Shown here: positions 38,280 through 45,645 of the stretch, one piece after another
Layout of the letters: each line of letters opens with the position of its first letter
How positions within the stretch are numbered: the first letter of the stretch is position 1
Source of the DNA: Nocardia anaemiae NBRC 100462
Lineage (GTDB): Bacteria; Actinomycetota; Actinomycetes; Mycobacteriales; Mycobacteriaceae
NCBI RefSeq assembly: GCF_001612725.1
Contig: NZ_BDAZ01000070.1
Coordinates: forward strand, 1-64,000
DNA length: 64,000 nt
Direction of reading: 5' to 3'
Notes under the pieces: generated by a model
The model's input: the letters and a program-made list of their open reading frames with translations, nothing else
What the model was told of the DNA's origin: nothing
Database searches by the model: none
Translations under genes and position numbers: made by a program

Positions 38280-38295
38280 GTGTCCAATTGGACAC
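38280..38295. promoter_or_regulatory. Perfect 16-bp palindrome, candidate operator
   Basis: GTGTCCAATTGGACAC is a perfect palindrome in the 199-base gap between the divergent parA-like and acyl-CoA dehydrogenase genes. It lies 48 bases before the dehydrogenase ATG. Such sequences are typical operators for TetR or GntR repressors of acyl-CoA metabolism, but I cannot name the regulator. Confidence 0.65.
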
Positions 38296-38343
38296 ACCCG
38301 ACCACCCTGTCACGACCCGACACCGACCGGGTAGACAGGTGAC

Positions 38344-39486
38344 ATGCCTGTTGACCGGATGCTGCCGACGCCCGAGGCCCGCGACCTGATCGAACTCACT
38401 CGCGATATCGCCGACAAGGTGCTCGAGCCACGCGTGGTCGAATCCGAGAAGACCGGAACGTTTCCCGACGGCGTCTTCCCGGCACTCGGCGCGGCAGGGC
38501 TGCTGAGCCTGCCGTATCCGGAGGAATTCGGCGGCGGCGATCAGCCCTACGAGGTGTATCTGCAGGTGCTCGAGGAGTTGGCGAGCCGGTGGGCCGCGGT
38601 CGCCGTCGCGGTCAGCGTGCACAGCCTGTCCTGCCATCCACTGTTCGCCTTCGGCACCGACGAGCAGAAGCAGCGCTGGCTGGCGACCATGCTGTCGGGC
38701 GAAACCATCGGCGCCTACAGCCTTTCCGAACCACATGCCGGATCCGATGCTGCCGCGCTGCGCTGTCGGGCCGCCGCGGTCGAGGGCGGGTACCGGATCA
38801 ACGGTTCGAAGGCGTGGATCACCAATGGCGGCCGCGCCGACTTCTACACCCTCTTCGCCAGGACCGGCGAGGGGTCGCGCGGCATCTCGTGTTTTCTGGT
38901 GCCCGGCGACACCGAAGGCCTGAGTTTCGGCAAGCCCGAGGAGAAGATGGGCCTGCGCGGGATTCCTACCACCACGGCCGCCTACGACGACGCCTTTTTA
39001 CCCGCCGAAAGGCTGATAGGCGTTGAGGGACAAGGACTTTCGATCGCATTCAGTGCTCTGGACTCGGGTCGCCTCGGCATCGCGGCGGTCGCGACGGGCC
39101 TGGCTCAGCGCGCCCTCGACGACGCCGTCGCCTATGCCAAGGAACGAGAAGCGTTCGGCCGCCACATCATCGACCACCAGGGCCTCGGTTTCGTGCTCGC
39201 CGATATGGCCGCCGCCGTGGATTCGGCGCGCGCGACCTACCTCGACGCCGCCCGCCGCCGCGATGCCGGACTCCCCTACTCGCGCCAGGCCAGTGTCGCC
39301 AAACTGATCGCCACCGATGCCGCGATGAAGGTCACCACCGACGCGGTACAGGTCTTCGGCGGCTACGGGTATACCCAGGATTTCCCGGTGGAGCGCTATA
39401 TGCGCGAGGCCAAGGTCATGCAGATCTTCGAGGGCACCAATCAGATCCAACGTCTGGTCATCGCCCGCCAGCTCGCCGGACAATAG
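38344..39486 (+). CDS. Acyl-CoA dehydrogenase
   Basis: A 380-residue FAD enzyme of the short/branched-chain acyl-CoA dehydrogenase type. Motifs: AYSLSEPHAGSDAAALRCRA in the flavin/substrate site, ITNGGRADFYTLFARTG, the FAD-binding QVFGGYGYTQDFPVERYMRE and the C-terminal IFEGTNQIQRLVIARQ, whose Glu matches the catalytic base of short-chain members. It oxidises an acyl-CoA to the enoyl-CoA, passing electrons to ETF. The precise acyl chain is not predictable. It has a short leader with no strong SD and a perfect palindrome upstream. Confidence 0.93.
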   Translation: MPVDRMLPTPEARDLIELTRDIADKVLEPRVVESEKTGTFPDGVFPALGAAGLLSLPYPEEFGGGDQPYEVYLQVLEELASRWAAVAVAVSVHSLSCHPLFAFGTDEQKQRWLATMLSGETIGAYSLSEPHAGSDAAALRCRAAAVEGGYRINGSKAWITNGGRADFYTLFARTGEGSRGISCFLVPGDTEGLSFGKPEEKMGLRGIPTTTAAYDDAFLPAERLIGVEGQGLSIAFSALDSGRLGIAAVATGLAQRALDDAVAYAKEREAFGRHIIDHQGLGFVLADMAAAVDSARATYLDAARRRDAGLPYSRQASVAKLIATDAAMKVTTDAVQVFGGYGYTQDFPVERYMREAKVMQIFEGTNQIQRLVIARQLAGQ

Positions 39487-39489
39487 ACA

Positions 39490-39509
39490 CGGCGGGACAC
39501 CACCCGCCG
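39490..39509 (+). terminator. Hairpin after acyl-CoA dehydrogenase
   Basis: CGGCGGG (39490-39496) pairs with CCCGCCG (39503-39509) around a six-base loop, 3 bases after the stop codon. There is no T-tract. Confidence 0.5.
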
Positions 39510-39584
39510 CGAAGCTCAGCCGAGTCTCAGCAAGCCCCCAGTAAACTCGGGGTGACCTGGGTCGATGACGAAAGGGCGCGAGCG

Positions 39585-40397
39585 ATGCTGTGGGTACTGA
39601 TCGGCGTTGTGATCCTGCTGGCGGCGGCCTACGTCATCTACCAGGCACAGCAGACCAAACAACGCGCCGCGCGCGAGTTCGAGGATGCGGCCGCCGATGC
39701 CAGGCAGATGATCGAGCGACTCGCGGGTCAGGTCTACAACCTCAGCGGTAGCAACGAGGCGGCGAAGCAGGCTCTCGCCGACGCCTCGGAGCGGCACATC
39801 GCGGCGGGCTCGCAGATCGAGCAGGCACGCACACCCGCCCAGGCGCGGCTGGCGAAGCAGACCGCGGTCGAGGGGATGTACTACATCCGGGCAGCGCGCA
39901 CCGCGATGTTGATGGATCCGGGTCCGGTGATTCCGGCGCTGGACGGTCAGGACACCGCCGGGCGGGTCACCGAGAAGCGGGTCGTCGAATACGAGGGCCG
40001 CGAGGTCGCCGCATCGCCGAATCCCTCCACAGAAACGCCGAATTACTACCCAGGCGGGCGCGTCGCGGGGCGACCGGTGCCCGCGGGCTGGTACTCCGAA
40101 CCGTGGTGGCGGCCCGCATTGATCGGCGGCGCTTGGGGTTTGGGGTCGGCACTGCTGTTCTCGTCGCTGTTCTCCGGGATGTCCGGGGTGGGGTATGACG
40201 TGCAGGGCTTCGAAAGTGGTTACGGCGAGGGGTATCAGGACGCGCTCGATGCGGCGGGGACGGATCAGGGGTACGACCCTGGGGATCAGGGTGGGTACTC
40301 GGACGATCAAGGTGGGTACGACTCGGGCGGCGGTTTCGACGGGGGCGGTTTCGACGGGGGCGGTTTCGACGGGGGCGGGTTCGATGGCGGGTTCTGA
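39585..40397 (+). CDS. Membrane-anchored protein with Gly/Phe/Asp-rich tail (DUF1542-like)
   Basis: 270 residues from the ATG at 39585 with GAAAGGG upstream (an in-frame GTG at 39552 adds 11 residues). Residues 1-20 are a transmembrane helix (MLWVLIGVVILLAAAYVIYQ), followed by a long helical region to about 120. A second hydrophobic segment is at about 180-205 (ALIGGAWGLGSALLFSSLFS). The C-terminus is extremely Gly-, Asp- and Tyr/Phe-rich and ends in four GGGFD repeats. The layout resembles actinobacterial DUF1542 membrane proteins. No catalytic motif is visible. A surface or scaffold role is inference. Confidence 0.75.
   Translation: MLWVLIGVVILLAAAYVIYQAQQTKQRAAREFEDAAADARQMIERLAGQVYNLSGSNEAAKQALADASERHIAAGSQIEQARTPAQARLAKQTAVEGMYYIRAARTAMLMDPGPVIPALDGQDTAGRVTEKRVVEYEGREVAASPNPSTETPNYYPGGRVAGRPVPAGWYSEPWWRPALIGGAWGLGSALLFSSLFSGMSGVGYDVQGFESGYGEGYQDALDAAGTDQGYDPGDQGGYSDDQGGYDSGGGFDGGGFDGGGFDGGGFDGGF
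40327..40391 (+). repeat. 15-bp tandem repeat in the Gly-rich tail
   Basis: Four to five near-identical copies of GGGGGCGGTTTCGAC encode GGGFD units. The central copies are identical, which makes the stretch prone to length change by slippage. Confidence 0.85.
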
Positions 40398-40855
40398 TTG
40401 CGGGTTCGACGGCGAGTCCTGACCGCCCCGCCCATTCCAGCGCCCTCCCAATTGGCGCAACCGTCTGAGACAATTAGCTCATCGAGTAAGACGGTGGACC
40501 CATCAAGTGGTCCTGACGCATCCAGTCGGATTCCGAAAGCCCCCGAACCAGATGGCAGAAGCCGACCTCACGCCAGGGGCCGACGCCTGACGGAGGCCGA
40601 CTCCGCACCAGAGGCGACCGCAGGGTCGACATCTCCGGAGCCGAAGGCACGGCGCATTTCCGAGCACGCGTTCACGCACGCCCGCCCACTCCACAGACAG
40701 ACCGAGCCCATCACAGTCTCAGACAGCAACCCAACCCACGTCAACCCCGCCCCACCTCGACGCGTTCACGCCCCGACCAAATCGATGCGGCCCACCCGCC
40801 CCCGACCCGGTAGACTCCCCGACGTCCCAACCGGTGCCCCCGGCACCACAGTTCA
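40398..40855. other. Intergenic region before tRNA-Arg, no gene seen
   Basis: An open frame spans most of this 458-base stretch, but its translation is Pro/Ser/Thr/Arg-rich without any domain and has no ribosome site. I regard it as non-coding. The tRNA promoter must lie near its right end. Confidence 0.5.
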
Positions 40856-40931
40856 GCCCTCGTAGCTCAGGGGATAGAGCACCGCTCTCCTAAAGCGGGT
40901 GTCGCAGGTTCGAATCCTGCCGAGGGCACCA
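40856..40931 (+). tRNA. tRNA-Arg (anticodon CCT)
   Basis: The cloverleaf is complete: acceptor GCCCTCG/CGAGGGC, D-arm GCTC...GAGC, anticodon stem CCGCT/AGCGG with loop CTCCTAA giving anticodon CCT, T-arm GCAGG-TTCGAAT-CCTGC, discriminator A and an encoded CCA (40929-40931). It decodes AGG. The 3' half is the attachment site of the mobile element to its right, and the recombinase reading frame runs antisense through it. Confidence 0.97.
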
Positions 40932-42660
40932 AAGTTGTTTCATTCAAACCTACGGCAACCGCCGTAGGTTTTTTGTTGCCTGCGCCCCGGTACTGTGCGG
41001 GCGTTTCTGCCGCCGTCTGGCGGATGACGTGCATCAGCTTCGCGCCCTCAGGCGTCACCTTGCGGTCCTCCTCGCTCGCGGCGCTCAGTGCTTGATCCTC
41101 GACGGTTACCATCAGCGACTCGTCAAGCAGGGCGTCGAACGGTTCTGCAAGGTCAACACGCACATAGTCCTGTTCGACGTAGATCTTCGTGAAGAATGCC
41201 TGGTTGAGTAAACGTCGCATGTGAGGGGTGGCGTTGCGGTACATGGCATAGCAGTTGGTTGCGTAGTCGAGCGCGGCTTGTAAGTTGCGCTCGACCGTCT
41301 GGAGGGCGGCGTTGGTGGACTCCAGACGTGTCTCCACCTCGGCCAATTGGCGCGCGATGCGATCCTGCTCCTCCTTGAGCAGGTCAAGCGGCAGCGCGCC
41401 AGCATAGTGGGCTTGGAGTAGTCGACCACGCTGATCGAGCAGTCGCTTCTTTTGAGTCATGAAGTCTCGCTGTTGGACTTCGGCAAGCTTGCGTGTCGAT
41501 TCGAGTTCTTTTCTCAGTCCGTCCTCGATCGGCTTGCGCAGCTCGGTCGAAAGCTGGATGTTGCTGTACTCAGCTTCGACCAGTGTTTCAACGCGTGAGA
41601 TCAAAACTGCTTGCCGCTGGCAATCGTTGTACTTCTGGTGACGACCCAGGCAGATGAAGTAAGGGTACACGGTGCCGTACCGATTCTTGGCATTCGTAAT
41701 AATCAAACGCATGCCGCATCCACCACAGAACACTGAGGATTTGAGATAGTGCGGATGCTCACGCTGCTTCTCTCCGACAGCGTGGGAGTTCAGTACATCT
41801 TGTACCTGTTGCCATGTGTTTGTATCAACGAGTGGAGTATGCCGTCCTGGGTACCGTACACCCTTGAAGACTACTTCGCCCATGTAATACGGTGTGCGAA
41901 GAATCTTATGAAGAGAGTTCGCACGGATCGGCCGACCGGGAAGTTTGGGGGTCGGTCTGGTAGTAAGCCCTCGTGCTTCAAGCTCTGCGGCAAGGTTATT
42001 GAGTGTCCATCGTCCAGTGGCATATTCTGCGAATGCCCATGCGATCAGAATGCCACGCTCAGGATCGACCGTGACGGATCGAACTTCGGCGCCCTCACTG
42101 TTGATGATTCGAACGTTCAGGTAGCCAAGTGGCGCTTTACCCGGCGTTCCACCGGTCCTGGCTTTCTGCTGCATGCCCTTGTTAACCTCGGTGGCTAGGT
42201 TCCGCGAATAGAACTCAGCGATTGAACTCATAATGCCATGCAGCAACATGCCAGATGGACTCTCATCAATATTCTCTGTGGCCGAAACAAGTTCGGCACC
42301 GGCCTCGCGGATAGCGAAATGTATCTGAGCGTCGTCAAGGCGATTGCGTGCCAGTCGATCAACCTTATGGACAATCACGTAGTCGACGTGATGTTCCTTG
42401 ATGTAAGCTAGCATCTCTTGTAGGGCTGGCCGCGACTCAGCATGCTTTCCGGATAGCTTTTCCGGGAACTCCTTGACCACAATCGCGCCGAGCGATGTCG
42501 CCTTGCGCCTGTTGGCTTCACGTTGCGCTGGCAGTGAATAACCATCTGGATCACCGTCCCGCTCAGCCTGTTCCTTGGTCGATACGCGCGGATAGGAAAC
42601 CGCGATTTTCGGCTGGAACTGCCCTGATCCCTTAATGGTCTCCAAGGTACTATCTGTCAT
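40867..42660 (-). CDS. Large serine recombinase (integrase)
   Basis: 597 residues. The N-terminal resolvase domain (about 18-160) has the catalytic Ser in SYPRVSTKEQAERDGDPDGY and the conserved Arg pair in VHKVDRLARNRLDD. The recombinase domain (about 180-300) contains APLGYLNVR and ILRTPYYMGEVVFKG. A zinc ribbon with VFCGGCGMRLIITNAKN and CLGRHQKYNDCQ follows, then a long coiled coil (about 380-470). It catalyses site-specific integration and excision through a Ser-DNA intermediate. The last about 20 residues are encoded by the antisense strand of tRNA-Arg and its terminator, so the present C-terminus was probably created by integration. The ATG overlaps the stop of the small resolvase-like gene (ATGA). 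Confidence 0.95.
   Translation of the reverse strand: MTDSTLETIKGSGQFQPKIAVSYPRVSTKEQAERDGDPDGYSLPAQREANRRKATSLGAIVVKEFPEKLSGKHAESRPALQEMLAYIKEHHVDYVIVHKVDRLARNRLDDAQIHFAIREAGAELVSATENIDESPSGMLLHGIMSSIAEFYSRNLATEVNKGMQQKARTGGTPGKAPLGYLNVRIINSEGAEVRSVTVDPERGILIAWAFAEYATGRWTLNNLAAELEARGLTTRPTPKLPGRPIRANSLHKILRTPYYMGEVVFKGVRYPGRHTPLVDTNTWQQVQDVLNSHAVGEKQREHPHYLKSSVFCGGCGMRLIITNAKNRYGTVYPYFICLGRHQKYNDCQRQAVLISRVETLVEAEYSNIQLSTELRKPIEDGLRKELESTRKLAEVQQRDFMTQKKRLLDQRGRLLQAHYAGALPLDLLKEEQDRIARQLAEVETRLESTNAALQTVERNLQAALDYATNCYAMYRNATPHMRRLLNQAFFTKIYVEQDYVRVDLAEPFDALLDESLMVTVEDQALSAASEEDRKVTPEGAKLMHVIRQTAAETPAQYRGAGNKKPTAVAVGLNETTLVPSAGFEPATPALGERCSIP
40947..40974 (+). terminator. Rho-independent terminator of tRNA-Arg
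   Basis: AACCTACGGC pairs with GCCGTAGGTT around a four-base loop (AACC), followed directly by TTTT. It is the best terminator in the window and lies 15 bases after the tRNA. The same bases encode part of the recombinase C-terminus on the other strand. Confidence 0.85.
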
Positions 42661-43115
42661 GCCAATCCCTCCATCTGTTTATTCATAGCTGCAATTACCC
42701 CAACGCTGTGCGGGATGCTTTGCTTGGCACGAGATCGCCAGGTAGATATGTCACCGGATGCCAATATCACGTCGATTCCAAGCTTATGTAAGCGGTTGTA
42801 GAGATGTTGCCCGGACTCGAAATTTCGCGAAAAACGGTGCAACCCTGGGAAGATTGCAGTGCGCACATCTGGATGCCGTTCGAGATACGCAAGCATCCGG
42901 CGCAACACAGGTCGTTGGCGCAGGCTTGTGGCGGGGGTTCCGACTTCTACGAACTCTTTGACAACGCCGACCTGCCGTTCATCCGCTATGCGCAGCCCTG
43001 TATTGCGTTGACGTTGGATCGAGATGGGTTCGCCTCCAGCGGCTTGATCTGCTTTGGAACGTGCAGCGACGGATAGGAATAGTACGGCTGGCGTGAATAG
43101 TTCGGAATCGTTCAC
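42657..43115 (-). CDS. Small resolvase-domain protein coupled to the integrase
   Basis: About 152 residues from GTG 43115, which overlaps the upstream ImmA stop (GTGA) and has GGAGG five bases before it. It consists only of a serine-recombinase catalytic-type domain: ARSKADQAAGGEPISIQRQR aligns with the RVSTxEQ...SLxxQ region, LRQRPVLRRMLAYLERHPDV with the SGxxxRPxLxxML region, and GLHRFSRNFESGQHLY with the DRLSRN helix. The nucleophile position is Ser but the usual Arg two residues earlier is Ala. There is no DNA-binding recombinase domain. It may be a recombination directionality or accessory factor, or a decayed recombinase kept for regulation. Both are inference. Confidence 0.8.
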   Translation of the reverse strand: MNDSELFTPAVLFLSVAARSKADQAAGGEPISIQRQRNTGLRIADERQVGVVKEFVEVGTPATSLRQRPVLRRMLAYLERHPDVRTAIFPGLHRFSRNFESGQHLYNRLHKLGIDVILASGDISTWRSRAKQSIPHSVGVIAAMNKQMEGLA

Positions 43116-43780
43116 GCCGCCGCCCTCCAAAGGAAGCCGGTATGCTCAGTCGTCGTTGGTGTGCACTTCGTCAACAGTCGCCTTACTTGGCGACCGCCGA
43201 GAGGGCTACGATCTAGACGCTCGGCCATCACTTCTTCGGGAACACCAAAGAAGTCGGCGAGCACGTCCACGTTAGTGTGGCCGGCATGTTGGGCACGCCG
43301 GAGTAGACGGTCAGGGATAAGAAAGTGTTTCGCAAAGTGGTCGGCGGCTTCCTCGCTCCGGCATGCTGCGCAGATTGACGACTCACCGGGGTAGAGAGAC
43401 GCCTCTCGGCCGTGGTCAATTATGTGCTTGAATTCGTGAGCAATATTGAATCGGTGATGCTTCCACGTATCCGTCATCCGCAGTTGTATGACCCACTGGC
43501 GCGTGATGACATCCCAGAAGCTAGCACGCGGGATTTGTTGGTCGCGTGAGTATTCTACCCGGACCCGACGCAGTCCACTGATGAGTTCGATCGGTATCAA
43601 CTTCAGAGACTGCTGAGCGCGGGTAACTGCGTTTGCTTGCTGAATAGCTACGCGCAGACTTTGCTCGAAAGTCAGGCTACGCCTTGGGGCGAGCGATCGA
43701 AGCTGGACAATGATCGGTCCATTTTTCAGTACACGTGGGCGACCGACTGTTAAATGAATCTGTGCTGTGGGCGTTGACAT
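43112..43780 (-). CDS. ImmA/IrrE family metallopeptidase
   Basis: 222 residues with the zinc-peptidase motif AHEFKHIIDHG (HExxH) near 115 and the helical follow-up EEAADHFAKHFLIPDRLL that gives the third ligand, as in ImmA of ICEBs1. Cys residues around SSICAACRSE are a variation. In ICEBs1, ImmA cleaves the ImmR repressor after DNA damage or quorum signals and so switches on excision. Here the gene lies between the XRE repressor and the recombinases in one operon, which supports the same logic. AAAGGAG precedes the ATG. Confidence 0.92.
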   Translation of the reverse strand: MSTPTAQIHLTVGRPRVLKNGPIIVQLRSLAPRRSLTFEQSLRVAIQQANAVTRAQQSLKLIPIELISGLRRVRVEYSRDQQIPRASFWDVITRQWVIQLRMTDTWKHHRFNIAHEFKHIIDHGREASLYPGESSICAACRSEEAADHFAKHFLIPDRLLRRAQHAGHTNVDVLADFFGVPEEVMAERLDRSPLGGRQVRRLLTKCTPTTTEHTGFLWRAAA

Positions 43781-43925
43781 ATTGGAACTCCTTTCATTGA
43801 TTGTGCGCTAGTCGATAGAACTTCTCGTTTTACACAGGTTTGGTTGTCTTGGATGCCCGCCCTTAAAATTCTCCTTTCATGGTCGACCTTATTTACGCGC
43901 AGTTGGCTGAGAACAGAATGAGTAC

Positions 43926-44339
43926 TCAGGCTTGGGAGATCTTGCCGTCGTAATCAACAACTGTTTGATGATAGGTGTCAAAGATGCCGCCGTGTCGTTT
44001 TGCCGTCTCCTCGATAGCATTGCAGAGGTCTCTCGCGGCATCAGGCGAGAGATGGTAGTAAGCGACGGCGACATATGGCCGTTTCGTTACTTTATCGTTT
44101 TTCGGCATCCATCCAGCCGCATTCAGCAATATACGTACCGGTAAATCAAGGCCATCTGCAATGGCTTTCAGCGAACGAGGACTTGGATGCGCGAAAGTAC
44201 ATTCTTCGATACGCATGATCGTGGTGTGAGAAAGACCAGCCCGGCGCGCGAGGCCACTCCGCGTAAGGCTCAATTCCTTGCGTCTTTCCTGTATTATCGC
44301 GGCGATCCGCTGGGCTTCACTGGTTCGCGGTGAAGACAT
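43926..44339 (-). CDS. XRE-family repressor of the mobile element
   Basis: 137 residues. HTH at about 8-70: IAAIIQERRKELSLTRSGLA, then RRAGLSHTTIMRIEE and a helix SLKAIADGLDLPV. The C-terminal 60 residues (YHLSPDAARDLCNAIEETAK) are unlike standard repressors and may be the peptidase target. The partner ImmA/IrrE gene follows 145 bases downstream. It is the likely immunity repressor of the element, and the operator-like palindrome at 44384-44401 sits 45 bases before its start. SD is weak (GGGAGAA). Confidence 0.88.
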   Translation of the reverse strand: MSSPRTSEAQRIAAIIQERRKELSLTRSGLARRAGLSHTTIMRIEECTFAHPSPRSLKAIADGLDLPVRILLNAAGWMPKNDKVTKRPYVAVAYYHLSPDAARDLCNAIEETAKRHGGIFDTYHQTVVDYDGKISQA

Positions 44340-44383
44340 CTTCTAATTCTCCCAATTAATTAACAGAACCAAGCATAACTCCA

Positions 44384-44410
44384 TTTGTGCGTGTGCGCAA
44401 ATTAATTTGC
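44384..44410. promoter_or_regulatory. Operator-like motif copy 1 and adjoining AT palindrome
   Basis: TTTGTGCGTGTGCGCAAA (44384-44401) is nearly the same as the motif at 49133-49150 read on the other strand (15 of 18 positions). It overlaps a perfect 14-bp palindrome, GCAAATTAATTTGC (44397-44410). Both lie directly upstream of the repressor gene, where autoregulation would be expected. Confidence 0.6.
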
Positions 44411-44474
44411 AATTTCCACAACAATTTCCGGGCTATTTCCATTCGTGCATCCATTCGAAACTCATGGTTTTTAG

Positions 44475-44526
44475 GTCGGTCGGATAGTAGTGAGGTGGTG
44501 ATTTCTCGACCTACTATCCGACCGAC
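44475..44526 (-). other. Perfect 16-bp inverted repeat with 20-base spacer
   Basis: GTCGGTCGGATAGTAG (44475-44490) is exactly matched in inverted form by CTACTATCCGACCGAC (44511-44526). It lies 20 bases after the stop of the RHH gene that ends the transfer operon. No T-tract follows on either strand, so it may be a terminator, a protein-binding site or a transfer/replication structure. Confidence 0.7.
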
Positions 44527-44546
44527 GTCTTTCACCTGAGCAGGGC

Positions 44547-44939
44547 TCAGCTATCCGTTTGTTCGTCGTCCGCCTGTTGTCCGCCGCGACGGCCCCGAAC
44601 GCGGCGACCACCTTGAGCCGATCCCTCCACGTTCGCGGTGGGATCGGTCCCGGATTCCTCGTCCTGAGTAGGTGGTGCTGTCGGGATGGCGGTGAACAGG
44701 TTGTCGATTGCTGCCTGCCTGGCCCGTGCCTCTTCTTCGATGGCAGCGCGGGCAGCATTGGCCCGTGCCATCAGGTCGGGGTCCTGTTTGGCAGCCTCGA
44801 TATAGGCATCGACAGCCTTGAAGCATTCCTGCTTCAAGTTGCTGCCACGCAGTTCGGCAATCCAGGTGAGCTGGGCGTGCCGCGCGGTGTCGATACGGAT
44901 AGCCAGGGTGATTTCCTTGCCGCCGTCAGATGTGGACAT
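44547..44939 (-). CDS. Ribbon-helix-helix-like DNA-binding protein
   Basis: 130 residues. The first about 50 look like a ribbon-helix-helix fold: strand KEITLAIRID, helix ARHAQLTWIAELRG, turn, helix NLKQECFKAVDAYIEAA. The C-terminal half is charged and disordered, ending in an Arg/Gly patch, GGRRVRGRRGGQQ. RHH proteins of this size on conjugative elements often act as relaxosome accessory factors or operon repressors. It is the last gene of the minus-strand transfer operon, with a strong SD (GGAGGAGCG) of its own. No relaxase was recognised nearby. Confidence 0.7.
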   Translation of the reverse strand: MSTSDGGKEITLAIRIDTARHAQLTWIAELRGSNLKQECFKAVDAYIEAAKQDPDLMARANAARAAIEEEARARQAAIDNLFTAIPTAPPTQDEESGTDPTANVEGSAQGGRRVRGRRGGQQADDEQTDS

Positions 44940-45021
44940 CGCTCCTCCTCGGTGCGAGCGGCCGGTAAGCGCTTGTTGTGCTTACGGGTACGGCCGCAGG
45001 ACACCGACGAGGCGGGCGCTG

Positions 45022-45645
45022 TCAAGCTGCGGGGCCGTCCACAACGTCAGGCGGTGTCGCTTTGGGGTGGCGAGGGTGCTTGTTGTCGGATGGCACCGGG
45101 TAACCGGGCAATACGATGTCCGAGTCGATCTCGTTGCCCCATGCGTCCCAACCCGATTGACGGCGGCGAGCGAACAGCTCCAGGTATGGGCCGTCACTGA
45201 CTCTTTCGATGATCGCGAACTGTTCTTCAGGCTTGTGGCTGTGCTCCTGGATCGGGGCGATGAACCAGGTCGGCTGCGCCCGAAAGTTCACCGGGGCATG
45301 CCCGCGGGTGCCGAACAGGACGTGCTCTGTCATGTTGCGCAGGTATTGACCGAGCTGTAGGCGTGGCTTTACCCAGGTGAGCGGCGAGCGGTAGGTGAAG
45401 CCCCAGGCTTCCATGACGTCGTAGCCCGCCCGCCATGATCCGTTAGTGACCCAGAGCCACAGGTGCGCGTCGTCCTCGGCCAGATTGGCGACCGGCATGC
45501 CCTTGATCTGCTCGACCGTCATCAGATCGTAGTGTTCAGAGGCTCCGCGGTGGCCGCGCTGGAGGATGTCCCACGGCGGGTCAGCCATGATGGTGCGGTA
45601 GCGCTTGGTCGGGTGGAATGAATGAATTCTGTTGTCTTCGTTCAT
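45022..45645 (-). CDS. MT-A70 family DNA adenine methyltransferase
   Basis: 207 residues with the catalytic IMADPPWDI near 20, the family segments HYDLMTVEQIKGMPV and HLWLWVTNGSWRAG, then TWVKPRLQLGQYLRNMTEHV and the LFGTRG motif. MT-A70 proteins transfer a methyl group from S-adenosylmethionine to the N6 of adenine. On mobile elements they commonly protect DNA from host restriction. The ATG overlaps the stop of the replication-relaxation gene (ATGA), with AAAGGAG before it. No cognate restriction gene is visible, so it is probably an orphan anti-restriction methylase. Confidence 0.9.
   Translation of the reverse strand: MNEDNRIHSFHPTKRYRTIMADPPWDILQRGHRGASEHYDLMTVEQIKGMPVANLAEDDAHLWLWVTNGSWRAGYDVMEAWGFTYRSPLTWVKPRLQLGQYLRNMTEHVLFGTRGHAPVNFRAQPTWFIAPIQEHSHKPEEQFAIIERVSDGPYLELFARRRQSGWDAWGNEIDSDIVLPGYPVPSDNKHPRHPKATPPDVVDGPAA

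Noticed and set aside
40398..40865. Open frame of 155 codons before the tRNA
   Set aside because: It runs into the tRNA, has no ribosome site and its product is Pro/Ser/Arg-rich low complexity.
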